Assembly: GCA_015499985.1 (NCBI GenBank)
Contig: JAAAUF010000371.1
Coordinates: 1 to 36,748 of the forward strand
Length of the DNA stretch: 36,748 nt
DNA from: Haplosporangium gracile
Lineage: Eukaryota; Mortierellomycota; Mortierellomycetes; Mortierellales; Mortierellaceae
Direction of reading: 5' to 3'
The translations under genes were made by a program, and so were the position numbers. Of this stretch, positions 10,227-21,164 are shown piece after piece (position 1 is the stretch's first letter; each line of letters starts with the position of its first letter). A model generated the notes under the pieces. It was given only the letters and a program-made list of their open reading frames with translations. It ran no database searches and was not told the origin of the DNA.

Positions 10227-13200
10227 TTACTGAGAGATCAGGTGCTCAACAACGGCCTCAACCTCACCTCCAAAGTCTCGCACGATGGTGTGGAGCTCAG
10301 GAGTGTTAGGGAACCCCATCGACACAAGCATCTGGATCTCAAGCTCAAACTCAGAAGGGTCCGCAAATGGGTTCACATCAGCCGGTGTGGTTGCTGGTGC
10401 TGGTGCTGGTACCTGGACGGGGATTGAAACTTCAACGGGAGTTGGTACTGATGCTTGAACGGGGGTTGAGACTTCAAAGGGAGTTGGGACTGGGACTGGG
10501 GTTGAAACTGGGGTTGAAACTGAAGGAGTAGCAACTGGAGTAGCAACCGGAGAAGGGACGCGTGCTGGAGCAACAACAGCGGGTTCTGGTGCATGGGCTG
10601 CTGGTGCGCGGGGGCGAGTCACAGTGGGGAAATCACCGGGAGTTGAGATCGTGGTAGAGGTAGAGTTGGTAGAGTACCAGCTGTTCGAACGACCCTGGTC
10701 CTGATGACGGACGGGTCGATGTCCCATCGATGCTGAGTATGACAAGGGGCGGATGCGAGATGCCATTCGATCAAGACGCTGCTGAGCCTGTTCCCGACGC
10801 AAAATCTCTAGTGCTTGACGTTGCTCCTCAATGGCCTGCTGCTGTGCCTTCATCATCTTCCTCTGCTCCTCAACTCGTAATGCCGCCTCGTCCAAAACAC
10901 GACGCTGACCCTCTTGGGCTGCAGCAGCAATGGAGTGACGGTGCTCGTTCAAAACATACCTCTGTTGCTCAAGGTGCTCAGATGCCTCGGCCAAGGTCCG
11001 GGTCTGAGTCTCGTTGGGGGCCGTCCGGCCAAACTGATGAATTGTCTGGCGACGTTGCAACTTCTCAGCAGCAGAGGAAGATGACTGTGGGAACGATCCC
11101 GGAGTGCTTGGCTCCGTCGTGTTCAGGCCGATATACAAGGAGGAGACGGGAGCCTGGTTCTCGACAATCTCGGCCTTCTCACCACCAGCATCGTTCCAGA
11201 CCCATCCGTACTTGGCGCGGGTCGATGGAGGCTGAACATGCTCAGGACCATCATCGGGAAGACGAGCCCACGACCAACCGGGCTTGAGCTCTGACATCTG
11301 TGTCTGCTGGGGGAAGGATCCAGGCATCACGGTGGAAGGAGATCCTTGCTCGTCACCCTGAATGTTCACGTCAACAGCCTTGCCCTTTTCGGTTTGGGTT
11401 GAGCTTGAAGAGGCACTCGAGGCCTCGGTATCACCGGCAACGGGACGGTCACTCTTGAAGGTCGTGTTCATACGGTTAGCAGGGAGGGTAGAGTTAAATG
11501 GGAATCCGCGCGAAAAGGGCGAGGGCTTGGAGCTGTGAATAGTGTTGCTCCTTCCAAGGCCGCTGGAGGACGAGGAAGATGAGCTAGACTCTGATGCGGG
11601 AGCCTGGGGAGGAACCGCAAAGGAGATCTGGGGAGCTATTGCTGGCATGGGGGGCATAGGAGGCATAGGAGGCATAGGAGGCATAGGAGGCATAGGAGGC
11701 ATAGGGGCTTGAGGACCAACGAGCTGTCCAAAGAGGGCGCTCAATGCATGGCCGTGCTGGCCGTGTCCTTGGAAACCGTGAGGGTGAGGGTAAAATGGCT
11801 TGAAGGCTCCGCGGTGGCGAGACTGTTGAGGATGGTGAGGATGCTGAGGGAACAGAGGTCGCTGTTGCTCCTGGAACTGAGGGGCCGTAGCAGCCTCCTG
11901 CATCTGAATTGTAGCTCTGTGAATTTGGGTGGCAGCCGCTTGTGCTTGGTAGCCAGCCTTGACAGCGGCCTCCTGAGCCTGTGTGGTAACCTTGGTTGCA
12001 GTCACTTGAGCCTGAGTAGCAGCCCTTGCAGCAGCCTCTTGAAGCTGGGCGGATGCCTCGGCGGCAGATCTCTGCGAGTTCTGGGCGGCAGCCTGTGCCT
12101 GTGCGTGAAGGTAGTTGGCAAAGGACTCGACGTTAACCTTAATGTTACTCAAAATCTACAAGACATGGATGCTCAAGTTAGAAATTGGGGTGGGTCCTGC
12201 TGATAGCACGTTCATGGAAACTCAAAGCGCTATGCTAAACAGGTCATTGTACAGCGTTAATTACCTTGCTCATAATGTTTCCGGCCAATGCAACGAGCTG
12301 AGGGTTGTTCTGGATAATCTCCTGGAACTCCTTGGTCAACAACTGGAACTGCTCGATCAAGGCGGTGTCGTCGTTCAGACTGCGGTATTCGCTGGTAGAG
12401 GTCGATGCTGTGGAGGTAGTAGGCAAACTCTCCGTCTCAGAGGCGACTGACGCAGCCTCAATCTCAACCTTGCTCTCCTCCAAGATTTTCTCCTGCTCAG
12501 GCTTGCTTGTTGTGGACTCCTCGACGTCGACCGTGTTCTCAGCAAAAGTCTCTCTGAACTCGGCGGTGAGCGTCGACACGCTGCTTAAAACTGACTGCTT
12601 AGTATCGTCGACACTGTAAGCCCTCGCAGCATCCTGATTGTCGCAAGCGTCCTCGACACGAACACCCAGGAGGGAGCTTGTGAAGATGGGTGAGTCCAAC
12701 TTGAGGGCTTCCAGCCTATCGACCTCCTTCTGTAGACGTGCAGCATCTTCCAGGTCCTGTCGAGGGTAGCTGATGGATTGCTCGAGGGTCTCTGCAACTG
12801 AGCCGGTTAATGCCTCTTCGGGCTGCTGTGTCTCTGCGTCTTGTTCGTCTCTCTCTTCCTCCAGATCAATCAGCGACACATCATCGCTGTGATAGGATCC
12901 ATAGATGCTATTGGACATCTGAGAACGCGCTGTCTGGCTGCGGATCTCGTCGTCGTCGACGACGGAGCTGGCGCGGGTTGAGTAGGAACTCATGTTGAGG
13001 AACATTGGTTGGCCCCTGGCGATGACATCAAACTTGACGGGAGCGAGGGGTGTGAAGATGGTGTGCATGGCGAGGACGTCGTCGAGCTCGCTGTCGGTGT
13101 TAAGGGTAATAAGATCCCCTTCGTCGTCCTTGTACTGAACATCGAGAGCGAGGTTTCCGGGGATACTGTAGACGGTGCGGATCTAAATTCGTACGAAACA

Positions 13201-14084
13201 AGAAATATGGTTAGGGTGTCGGTTGTTGTGTGGAGAGACAAGTAGAAGTAGATGGATGTGTGATATTGTGTGACATGATAGGATGGATGGATTGGATTAT
13301 GCGAAGTGGATGAGATCAGAGCGGGCTGAAGTTACTGATATTTATGCAACGCAAATGGCAAAGTCGAACAAGGGTTTGCATAAAGCAAACACAAACAGAT
13401 GGCCAAGGCTAAGTAAAAAGGGGTTGTTGTTATGATCAATTTCCACACCGATATATCAAATAGACCTACAGCCCAGACTTCTTTTTTTTTATGTATGTTG
13501 GTTTGTGGTTGGTTTGTTGATTGGCTTGTTGATTGATGGCACCAGGCAGGCAACCTAAGAAAGATTAACACTTCTCCTCTTACCCTGCTCCTATTTTATC
13601 ATTTTATCCTGTGGTGACACAGAGACCTGTCAAGAGCAAAAGCAAAAAAGCATGGCAGGCGGGCTGTGGGCTTTTTTCACTCTCTTCAATTTGCACGCTG
13701 GGATAGAAATGGATATATACGCACACTCTCTCACTCACATATGGGAATAAAAAACGCCAAGAAATCCGGACCAACCCAGTCACACAAAAAGCATATATTT
13801 GTTCACTCAGTCAAAATGTGTTGGGTGGGTGCTTGTACGAGCGTGTGTGTGTATATGAGTGTGTGTAGTACACTGTAGACAAAGAAAGAGTCGAAAACAA
13901 AAGGAGAGAGAAATACGCCTCCTCGCTAGCATAGCCCTTCAAAGAAGAATAAAAAAGAAGGAGTATGTATATGGAAAAGTACCTTGTTCTCAAAGTCTTG
14001 CCAGATGGCAGGTCGTGCAATGAGGAACCGGCGGAGAGAGCCGTTGTAGCTGACTTTGCAGGGTCTCTGGTTCGAGTCTGCCAT
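10227..14084 (-). CDS. PB1 and UBA domain protein, p62/SQSTM1-like outline
   Basis: Three exons: 14084-13983, 13182-12265 and 12155-10227, 982 residues. Residues about 8-95 form a PB1 domain split by an 800-nt intron. Its basic face has Lys10 and the Arg18-Arg19 pair, and the acidic OPCA loop reads YKDDEGDLITLNTDSEL, so both binding faces needed for head-to-tail polymers are present. Next come Ser/Thr/Glu-rich sequence, an Ala/Gln-rich helical part (about 350-430), a tandem MPP repeat (about 492-510), two Trp-rich blocks PGWSWARL (to 639) and KYGWVW (to 660), a Gln/Glu/Arg coiled coil (about 727-806), Pro/Val/Thr repeats, and a C-terminal UBA domain (about 940-982, with MGF and the helix ending VVEHLISQ). 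PB1 plus UBA is the p62/NBR1 plan for ubiquitin-dependent autophagy. WARL, YGWV and YIGL fit the Atg8-binding W/Y-x-x-L/V pattern. No ZZ finger or NBR1 FW domain was seen. Function is inferred. Confidence 0.85.
11650..11705. repeat. 9-bp tandem repeat coding (MPP)n
   Basis: CATAGGAGG is repeated in tandem on the plus strand, encoding MPPMPP... in the PB1-UBA protein. The near-identical units suggest recent expansion. Confidence 0.85.
13183..13982 (-). other. 800-nt intron inside the PB1 domain coding region
   Basis: The donor GTACTT follows codon 34 and the acceptor TTTAG precedes IRTVYS. The intron is about seven times longer than most others in the window. It contains AT-rich and GT-rich tracts but no convincing gene. 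Both flanking exons are clear parts of one PB1 domain, so the join is well supported. Confidence 0.75.
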
Positions 14085-14768
14085 GGCTGCTTCTTTTGTT
14101 GTAAAGGTGAGGTAGGGATGGAAAAAAGTGAGCTAGAGTGGGTGTATGTTATATGGTGAAGAGAAGATATAGAGGGTAAAGGTGAATGGAAGGGTGTGAG
14201 GGAATGGATGGCAAAGCGAGAAAGGGAAGAAGGAGGGTGGAGGGAGGGGGGGGAAGAGTGGTGGCGAAGGGAAGGAAGCAAAAGAGAGCATAAGAAATGG
14301 CTTTGCTTCTAATACTCTGAGAGTGTCTTGGCAAGTCACAAGGCCAAGCAGCGATGTTCGCTAATAGAAGAGCTGACTGACCACCTTGGTCGATTTCTGG
14401 TTTGTCTGCTTCTCTTCCCTTCTGTTTTTCTTCTCCCTCGTTTCTCACAGGGGGGAGAAAGGAGAGAAAACAAGTAATAGGCCTGAGTAGGTTTAACAAT
14501 GGAGTCTCAAGGGTAGGCTGTAGTATATTGCACATTACACGACATATACATACATAAGATCAACTCTGGCTAACTGGGCAAACCTATTGCCAAGGCTTTT
14601 TAGCTCTCTGCTATCGTGGTCGACTGAGGTGTAAGATAGAGATCCACATGTGGAATACGAGGTTAACTACGTACAAAGCAAAGCTTTATTACTTTGTCAC
14701 GTCGCCACACAATTTACCTAAGAAAGCTATACAAAAAACCATCCTAGATTCACTCTCACACACACGAC
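14085..14768. other. Intergenic region
   Basis: Promoter and leader of the PB1-UBA gene (right of 14084) plus the 3' UTR of the PDI gene (left of 14769), both minus-strand. It is purine-rich on the plus strand at 14150-14290, as expected for a CT-rich 5' leader on the minus strand. No gene was seen. Confidence 0.5.
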
Positions 14769-16910
14769 TTAGTCGGCCTTGGAAAGACCATCCAAACGAT
14801 CCTCGGGTCCGCTTCCGCAAAGCATCTTGAAAAGTCCATAGGCAACAGCCGAGAAGAAGATCATGGTCACAAAGGGATGGCTGGCAACAAAGGCAAAGAC
14901 TGAGGACGCCCGTTTAGAGATCTGGCGGAACGTGCGTTGAGTGCTCGAGATAGTCCACTTCTCCGTCAAGTGACCCTTCTCCATATCGAGAATGTACTCC
15001 CACAAAGCCTCCTCGTCAAAGTTAACACGGCGCTCGTCAGCAGCGTAGGGGTAAAAGATCTCTTTGTCGCTGTTGACGGCCACAACGACAGGCAAGTTCA
15101 AAGGCTCGACGCCGAGGGCTTCGCTAATGTAGCGGGTCCATTTGGTACCGTCTAAGGTAGCAAAGCGCAAAGACTTGCCATCGAGCAAAGTGCGATCACC
15201 TGCGGCTAAAGTCTTTTTGTATCTGTGTGCAGACTCGACAAGGCCGCGGTAAGCAATAGCCGAAGCAGGCTTGGCAGGGTCGAGAAGTCCCAAAAGAACC
15301 CAACCGGGCGCGTTCAAGGTAGCGACAGTGTTACGCTTGTTGAGGGCGGGGACGAGAGGCTCCTTGGACTGCTCAATCCATGACTGAACTGCAAGCTGGT
15401 TGGCGATGGATCCCTGATACTCGTACTGACGGTTGTCCTTCAAGACGACCAATGCTGGGAGACTAGTGACAGAAAGCTGGCGAGCGATGGTGGCGTCGTT
15501 GGTCGAGTAGATTGACACCTGCTCGTAAAAGGTCTGCGACTGCTTGTCAATAGACTCGGTGGCGTCCGCGTTAGTGTTGGAGTCGTACAAGTAGACGAAC
15601 GACACATCAGAGCCCTTTTTGAGTTCCTCAAATCCCTGAAGAGTGAGAGGCTTGACGGAAGAGCTAGTCATATTAATTGTTGCACAACGATGTTAGCAGA
15701 GTGAACATGGCAAGTTCTCATGTTCCTGCTCATGAAGATTATGAGATATAAACAAGAGATGAAAGAGTGATGCGACTTACGTGGTGCCACCAAGGGCAAA
15801 GGTCTCCAAGGTTTTCAGCTGTCTCTGGCCGTTAAACTCGGTCGCTTGCCCATTCTGGTGCAACTTGATGGTGGGGTACCCGCGAACCTTCTGCGAGCGG
15901 CAGACAACCTCGTTGGCGGGGCAGTCGACCTTGGCGACATTGACCTTGCCCTTCAACTCCAGGGCGAGCTCCTCATAGGTAGGGGCTAGAGCCTTGCAGT
16001 GACCGCACCAGGGGGCATAGTATTCGACCAACCAGGGTTCACTGTTCTTCAACGAGCTCTCGTAGCTCTTGTTGTCCAGGACGATCACCTTGCCAGAAGG
16101 GTTGATGGTGCCGCTCTTTTGGGCAAACTTGTTGTTGGAGGATGCCTTAACCTCGTATTCCTGTGCCTTGGTGCTGACAAAGGCGGTCAAATCCTCGATG
16201 CTCCTACCGCCCTGGTACAAATGGATCGACTTGCCCTGGTGGAACCTATTTTACCATAGGAAGAAGGATTCTGTAAGTCCTTGGCGCTAGTCGCAGGGAA
16301 GAAGAATGTAGATGCGCAGTGTTGACATAAAGGGATCCTGATAGCCTTCTCGAGAGAGAAAAAGTATGCGCCTTACAATTGCATAGTAGGGTACCCCTGG
16401 ATATCATTATCATCGCAGAGGTCGCCCTCCATGAGACAGTTGACTTCGGCAAACTTGAAATCCTTGGTGTTTGCCCAATCCTTGTGGTTCACAGCAAGCT
16501 GTTCCCAGGTAGGTGCTAATAGCATTGTAAAAAGAAAAGGTGCTTGCAATGTGTGAGAGGCAAGGCTCATTGCGCTAGTTCAAGGGTTCATCCTGAAAAA
16601 CAATATTATTCATGTATGACCATACCGAGTTTGTTGCAGTGTCCGCATTGAGGCGAGTAGAACTTGACGAAACTATGTCCATGAAAGCAGTAGAAGTAAG
16701 ATGAAGCTGTTCAGACTCTCTTTTGTTCATGGTGAAAGCTCCGTTTGCTGAGTATTGGTGGAGAAAGTGACTTTACGTGGTTCCCGATGCGACGTTGGTG
16801 GAAAAGTCGTTTCCGGTAAGGCTCTTAGATGCCTCTGAGGCGTGCACTCCGTTGAAGGAAGCGCATACTGCAATGGCGAGCACTGCTGAGAGTGCGGTTC
16901 TGATGAACAT
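14769..16910 (-). CDS. Membrane-anchored protein disulfide isomerase (two CGHC Trx domains)
   Basis: Five exons: 16910-16777, 16672-16626, 16515-16377, 16245-15781 and 15663-14769, 559 residues. Residues 1-24 are a signal peptide ending GVHA. Trx domain 1 has FYSPQCGHC (Cys54/Cys57) and a cis-Pro in GYPTMQ. Trx domain 2 has YYAPWCGHC (Cys187/Cys190) with GYPTIKL. A further region of about 250 residues follows, which reads like non-catalytic thioredoxin-like folds. Near the C-terminus a hydrophobic segment (about 525-545, VTMIFFSAVAYGLFKML) is followed by a short tail ending LSKAD, with no KDEL/HDEL. This layout fits membrane-bound ER oxidoreductases (Eps1/TMX type) that form or rearrange disulfides in secretory proteins. 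Domain 1 has Gln in place of the usual Trp before CGHC. Both CxxC pairs are intact. Confidence 0.92.
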
Positions 16911-17801
16911 TGTATAGTGAAGAAGGGTAAGAGGGGAAGTGGGGGAGAGGTGTGAAAATGAAGGAAAAAAGAGTGCACACACCCTTTTAACTTTTCAAAA
17001 GAGTGAAAAGGGGAGGATGGATTTCATTTGTTCCCTTGAATATGAACACAGAGACAGACATACACGCAATCGCCACGTCTCTTCCCTTGCTTCATTTGTT
17101 CTCCCAAAAATTTTGTTTCTCTTTCGGCGACTTGTGTCCTCAGGGATCCCTTTAGAGCCAGGTTAGACAAGGTAGATATAGACCCATGTGGGCTGCCAGT
17201 TGACAAAGTCATCGGGCTGTTGTTCTTTGTACATGAGCAAACGCCAATTACAACAATAGCGGCCTTTGTGGAGTTTCTTGTTGATCACGCCCTTTGATCA
17301 GTTGTCTCAAAGTTCAATTCATGTCTGATCAGCAAATATCAAAGCTACATATCGTGGCGCCTGTAATGCACAAAGTGCCCGAAGTGCCAGTTCATTAAGG
17401 CAGCGGAAAAATCAGACCATACTTGTGATGAAGTGGTCATAGACAATGCCTTGGACAATCGACCAAGATAGAGCGATCCGTCACACGATCGCCTTGCTTT
17501 CAAACACAGTTGAACAGTCACGAAGACCGATCGAAGATGTGTCCTTCCGTTCCACCTCCCTCGTTTACTTTCTTATTCAGTCAACCTTTCAACGGCAAAA
17601 AGCAGGCAGGACAGCCAAGGCATCCTCGGACAAAGGAATCACTCACAACGGACAAGGAGCAGAAAGCGGTTCATCATTCGTCAACTTAACTCAAGTCTCC
17701 ATTTCACTTGGATCACAACAACAGCAACAGGGTATTCGCCTCATTCAGCAACGACCTACCCCCTGCCGCTTGTACATTCAGGAACCAAACTCACCACCTA
17801 T
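16911..17801. promoter_or_regulatory. Divergent promoter region, PDI / ketopantoate reductase
   Basis: About 0.9 kb separates the two divergent ATGs. A CT-rich minus-strand leader abuts the PDI start. An open plus-strand frame (17446-17832) overlaps the next gene in another frame and reads as low-complexity sequence; I take it as leader. No known ER-stress element could be named with confidence. Confidence 0.45.
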
Positions 17802-19346
17802 ATGCAGAACCTCCCAAAGGCCCTGGCGATAGCAAAACCTCGCTTCCACATCCTGGGACCCGGCGGCATCGGCTCGCTCTTTGCATACCATTTCCACCGC
17901 CACCAGATCCCCTTCACCTTCTTCCAACGCCACGCACCCCCCGTCCCACCGCTCGCCAAACATGGATCCACCGCCGCCTCCAAAACAGAAACAACATCAA
18001 CGGGTCAGGGTGCGGGAGCACAGAAAACAACACCAAAACACCGAAGGACATTCCCGCCATCAACCCTGAAATACATGAACCTGACCAGCCTCGAGACCGT
18101 CTCCGTGGAACCTCAAATCATTGATGGTCTGGATTGGGAACCGCTCTACCCTTCCATCGACAAGGAGCTCTTCAGGAACGATCCTATTTACAACGAAATG
18201 TCCCGTGCCCCGATTCATCACCTCCTGGTTACGACAAAGACATATCAGACCGTTGAGGCGATTTCCAAGATCCGACACCGACTTAGGCCCTGGACAACGA
18301 TTGTGTTGATGCAGAACGGGATGGGTGTGAGGGAGGAGATTTGTGAGTCGATGGGGTGGAAGGATGAGACGGAGCGGCCGAATTTTGTGCAGGGAATTAT
18401 TTCTCATGGAGCGCAAAAAACTGGGGATACGGTTGTTCATACTGGGAGGGGGCATGTCTGGTTGGCACCTGTGCTCGACCCTTCGGCAGCATCGTCATCT
18501 ACGTCAAAAACAGCGACAGCAGAAGCAGCAGGAACAACAAGCGACAGTGACAGTGCCGACGACGACGAAGAAAACAGTGACAACGACGCAACAACGCCAC
18601 ACTGGAACCAATCAACACTCCCAACCATCAAGAAGCTGTTGAAAGTCCCAGCAAAGGGCTCCGACTCCCTTTACCCGAAACTAATCTCCCCGATCATGAT
18701 GAAGCTCTCGATCCCATACCCGACCGCCAGCCCAGCACCCTTCGCCGCCCGCTTCAACCCCTCCACACCCTTTTCAAAATTCTACACCGCCCCCAAGACC
18801 CGCCAACAACTTCGGGATCTTCGGACAAAATCCCTCTTCGAGACCCTCGCGACCTTTGAGGAACTTTCCGAGGACATGGAACTCCGTATCCTCTTACCCG
18901 ATCACCTATTGGCTCTTCAGCTTTCCAAAGTCGTCGTCAACTCTTGCGTAAACCCCATTGCGACATTACTGGAAGCCACCAACGGGACCTTGCTGGAGAA
19001 GGAGGACGCCCACCAAGCCGTCAAGAACCTGATCAAGGAGTCACACTATATCCTGACGCAGTCCAAGGAGCACCGAGGCCTCGACGAACAGCTGAAGAAG
19101 GAGTTTTTGACCGTCGAGGCACTGACAGAGACCACTGAGGCAATTTTGAGAGCCACCCGCCAGAACCAATGCTCGACCTTGCAGGATTATCTGAAGGGCT
19201 CGACTCAATGCGAGATTGATTACATGAACGGGTACCTTGTCAGGATGGCAGAGCGGTCTGGGGTCGATGCACCGTTGAATAGGATGGTGACGGAGAAGAT
19301 TAAGGAGAAGTTTGCCGCGCCCAGGGATCCTACTAAATCCATTTAG
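17802..19346 (+). CDS. Ketopantoate reductase family (2-dehydropantoate 2-reductase, ApbA/PanE)
   Basis: Single exon, 514 residues. The N-terminal Rossmann motif GPGGIGSLFAYHF (about 19-31) binds NADPH. LLVTTKTYQTVEA carries the first active-site Lys, and VLMQNGMGVREEI is the family's QNGxG block. The C-terminal helical domain has the motif KVVVNSCVNPIATLLEATNG with the second catalytic Lys and Asn, and CEIDYMNGYLVRMAERSGVDAPLN with the conserved Glu. The enzyme reduces ketopantoate to pantoate in pantothenate/CoA synthesis. It is about 200 residues longer than bacterial PanE because of polar inserts (residues about 50-85 and an Asp/Ser-rich stretch at about 225-265). All catalytic positions appear intact. 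Fungal homologues can act on other substrates, so the exact reaction is less certain than the family. Confidence 0.9.
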   Translation: MQNLPKALAIAKPRFHILGPGGIGSLFAYHFHRHQIPFTFFQRHAPPVPPLAKHGSTAASKTETTSTGQGAGAQKTTPKHRRTFPPSTLKYMNLTSLETVSVEPQIIDGLDWEPLYPSIDKELFRNDPIYNEMSRAPIHHLLVTTKTYQTVEAISKIRHRLRPWTTIVLMQNGMGVREEICESMGWKDETERPNFVQGIISHGAQKTGDTVVHTGRGHVWLAPVLDPSAASSSTSKTATAEAAGTTSDSDSADDDEENSDNDATTPHWNQSTLPTIKKLLKVPAKGSDSLYPKLISPIMMKLSIPYPTASPAPFAARFNPSTPFSKFYTAPKTRQQLRDLRTKSLFETLATFEELSEDMELRILLPDHLLALQLSKVVVNSCVNPIATLLEATNGTLLEKEDAHQAVKNLIKESHYILTQSKEHRGLDEQLKKEFLTVEALTETTEAILRATRQNQCSTLQDYLKGSTQCEIDYMNGYLVRMAERSGVDAPLNRMVTEKIKEKFAAPRDPTKSI

Positions 19347-19469
19347 AGTATAAAAAAGACACCATCCATAGACGTCTTCTACATAATTTACTCCGCGTAT
19401 GGTTTCTCGTTCGTGTGTTGTACATGTTTGTTGGCGTTTTGTTTATTCCTTGATTGCATGCTGATTTCT

Positions 19470-20361
19470 TTACATCGGCATCTGCGAGTACGATCTCTGC
19501 TGCCGACGCTATCATTTTCCAATTGCACAAATACATGTTGTTAGTCCAAAGGCAAGATGACCAGAGAGAGTATTCAGACAATGCAGCGGAGAGACAGGAG
19601 GGAGAGAAAAAGAGAGGCATACCTGCCAGAGACCGCTGAGGAATGGCTGCAAGCCTGCAAAGCCGAGAAGACCAAACGTGATGGTCAAAAACAGATACAC
19701 AATGAACTGATCTTTGTACGAGTCGCGTTCTGTCCCGCCCCATAACCAACGTCAAGAATAACAGGAAAAGAAACAAGACATGGTCATTAGCCCTTGCTCA
19801 TTGTATCCTGTTCCCTTATCTTCTGTCACATCCTGTGCGTGTCATCCGCCAAGCCTTTTCATGGTGCTCTTCCTGACACAACATTGCATTGCATCGCCCT
19901 CGTACCACTTTTCCCCCTTGTATTGATTGGACTTACCGAAACAAGTGGTAATCAATTCATCGCCCTCGCCTGTCCCGACATCTTTACACATGTTCGGATT
20001 AGTATCGAGACAGAATATCTTTGTGCAGCTGCCACAAGCTTTGGACGAGCCGCCAAAGACCGGGTACTGGGTGTCTCTTGGAAGTGTTACGATAAACTTT
20101 TGCTGTCCACAGATACATTTACAGAAACTGATCGGGTTTGCTGCCAACGTTGTCTATTCCGTTGTTGTTGTGAACAGGAAGAAAAGGCGGAAGTTGTTAG
20201 TCTTCCTTTCGTGTATTGCTCCTTTCTTGTTTACCAAAGAACTCTTCCAAGAACATGAGCGAGATGGAGGTGGCGAGACGAACCTGGAGGAGTGCGAGTA
20301 GACAGAATAGTGCGAGGAGGATGGTGATCCGTGAGGAACGTGAAAGTCTTCTGCGTGCCAT
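19470..20361 (-). CDS. Small Cys-rich two-pass membrane protein
   Basis: Four exons: 20361-20235, 20140-19937, 19729-19623 and 19508-19470, 158 residues. A basic start (MARRRLSRSS) leads into a hydrophobic segment (about 12-31) that is a signal anchor or signal peptide. A Cys-rich loop follows: FCKCICG (Cys49/51/53), then SKACGSCTKIFCLDTNPNMC and TTC. A second hydrophobic segment (about 119-135, YLFLTITFGLLGFAGL) precedes a basic tail ending YSQMPM. The even spacing of Cys suggests a disulfide-bonded luminal or extracellular loop between two membrane helices. I have an impression of similar uncharacterised fungal proteins, but no function can be named. The last exon is only 12 codons; its TAG acceptor follows a CTAAC branch-like site by about 30 nt. 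Confidence 0.75.
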
Positions 20362-20639
20362 GTCTGTATATATGTATGTGTCGTTTCCTCCTGTCCTCTG
20401 TTCTTGATGCTGTGGTTTGACGATGAGCTCCTGAGAAAAAAACAGTGTAGGGTTCTTCAAGCGTGCAACCTGAGCTCCTTTTTTAAACCACTGGAGCCAT
20501 TCGCGCACGGCACGTGACTTGACTCCTTTCTTAAAGCATTATATATTTTTTTTTTTTGATCAACAGTTCAAAATGCTTCTTCAAACATACAAAACAGAAG
20601 CACGACAAAATGCAAAGGGGGGGGTTTTTTCAGGTAATT
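20362..20639. promoter_or_regulatory. Promoter region with E-box
   Basis: Upstream of the Cys-rich membrane protein gene. GCACGTGACT is at 20510-20519, about 150 bases from the ATG, the same word and distance as upstream of PRP17. Poly-T and poly-G tracts are near 20550 and 20620. Confidence 0.4.
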
Positions 20640-20819
20640 TTTTATTCATTTTTCTCTTCGAACAATTATTCTACAAGCCAGCAAAGACATGAACGCAACA
20701 AACCTAAGAGATAAATCAAACAGAAAAAAAAGAATTAGCATGCCTGCCAAAATAATCATATCTGGTGACAATTTTGTTTCTTCACACGAAAATAAAATCG
20801 AGTATAGAAAAAAAGAAAT

Positions 20820-20896
20820 AGGCTCATATATAAATGGTAATGGTTATCCACACGCTTTTGGTTGAGAGTGGTGCATGGGTTGTATCATCATTGCCT
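20820..20896 (-). ncRNA. Candidate C/D box snoRNA, snR40/U32-like target
   Basis: On the minus strand a 4-bp stem AGGC/GCCT encloses box C ATGATGA (20891-20885), then CCATGCACCAC (20878-20868), antisense to the conserved 18S segment GUGGUGCAUGG, then CTCA as a D'-like box, and a D-like ATGA (20827-20824) instead of CTGA. Counting five bases up from CTCA points to a G in that 18S segment, near the Gm guided by yeast snR40 as I recall it. The non-canonical D box and the match length (11 nt) keep confidence modest. Confidence 0.35.
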
Positions 20897-21164
20897 GTCC
20901 ATAATCGATTTGTGGTTGTAGGGTAGAAGGGGAGTTAACATCCGAAGAATGGATGTGAGTACGCACCTTACGAATATTATCCTGATCCAAAGTTTCTTGT
21001 CTGATTCCTGAGTGCGACAAAGTATTAAAAAAAGTGACACTAGAAAAGGGATTGAGATAAGGATATGCAAATGAGGCGATTAATAAAAATTGACTTCTTC
21101 TGCAAACTTGACCCCAAGTACGAATGTCGAAAAGAGAAAGAGAACTCTTGTTTGAGGATGTAGA

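Noticed and set aside
17446..17832. Plus-strand frame overlapping the start of the ketopantoate reductase gene
   Set aside because: Polar low-complexity sequence in a different frame; no domain and no splice link.
20885..20895. Protein-coding reading through the same segment (GIRQETLDQDNIRK onward)
   Set aside because: The frame has no ATG and no recognisable match, and the splice signals cut through it.
20888..21070. Small minus-strand frames in the ncRNA candidate
   Set aside because: They cross predicted splice sites, lack conserved-looking residues, and no small ribosomal protein (such as L41 or L39) could be matched.
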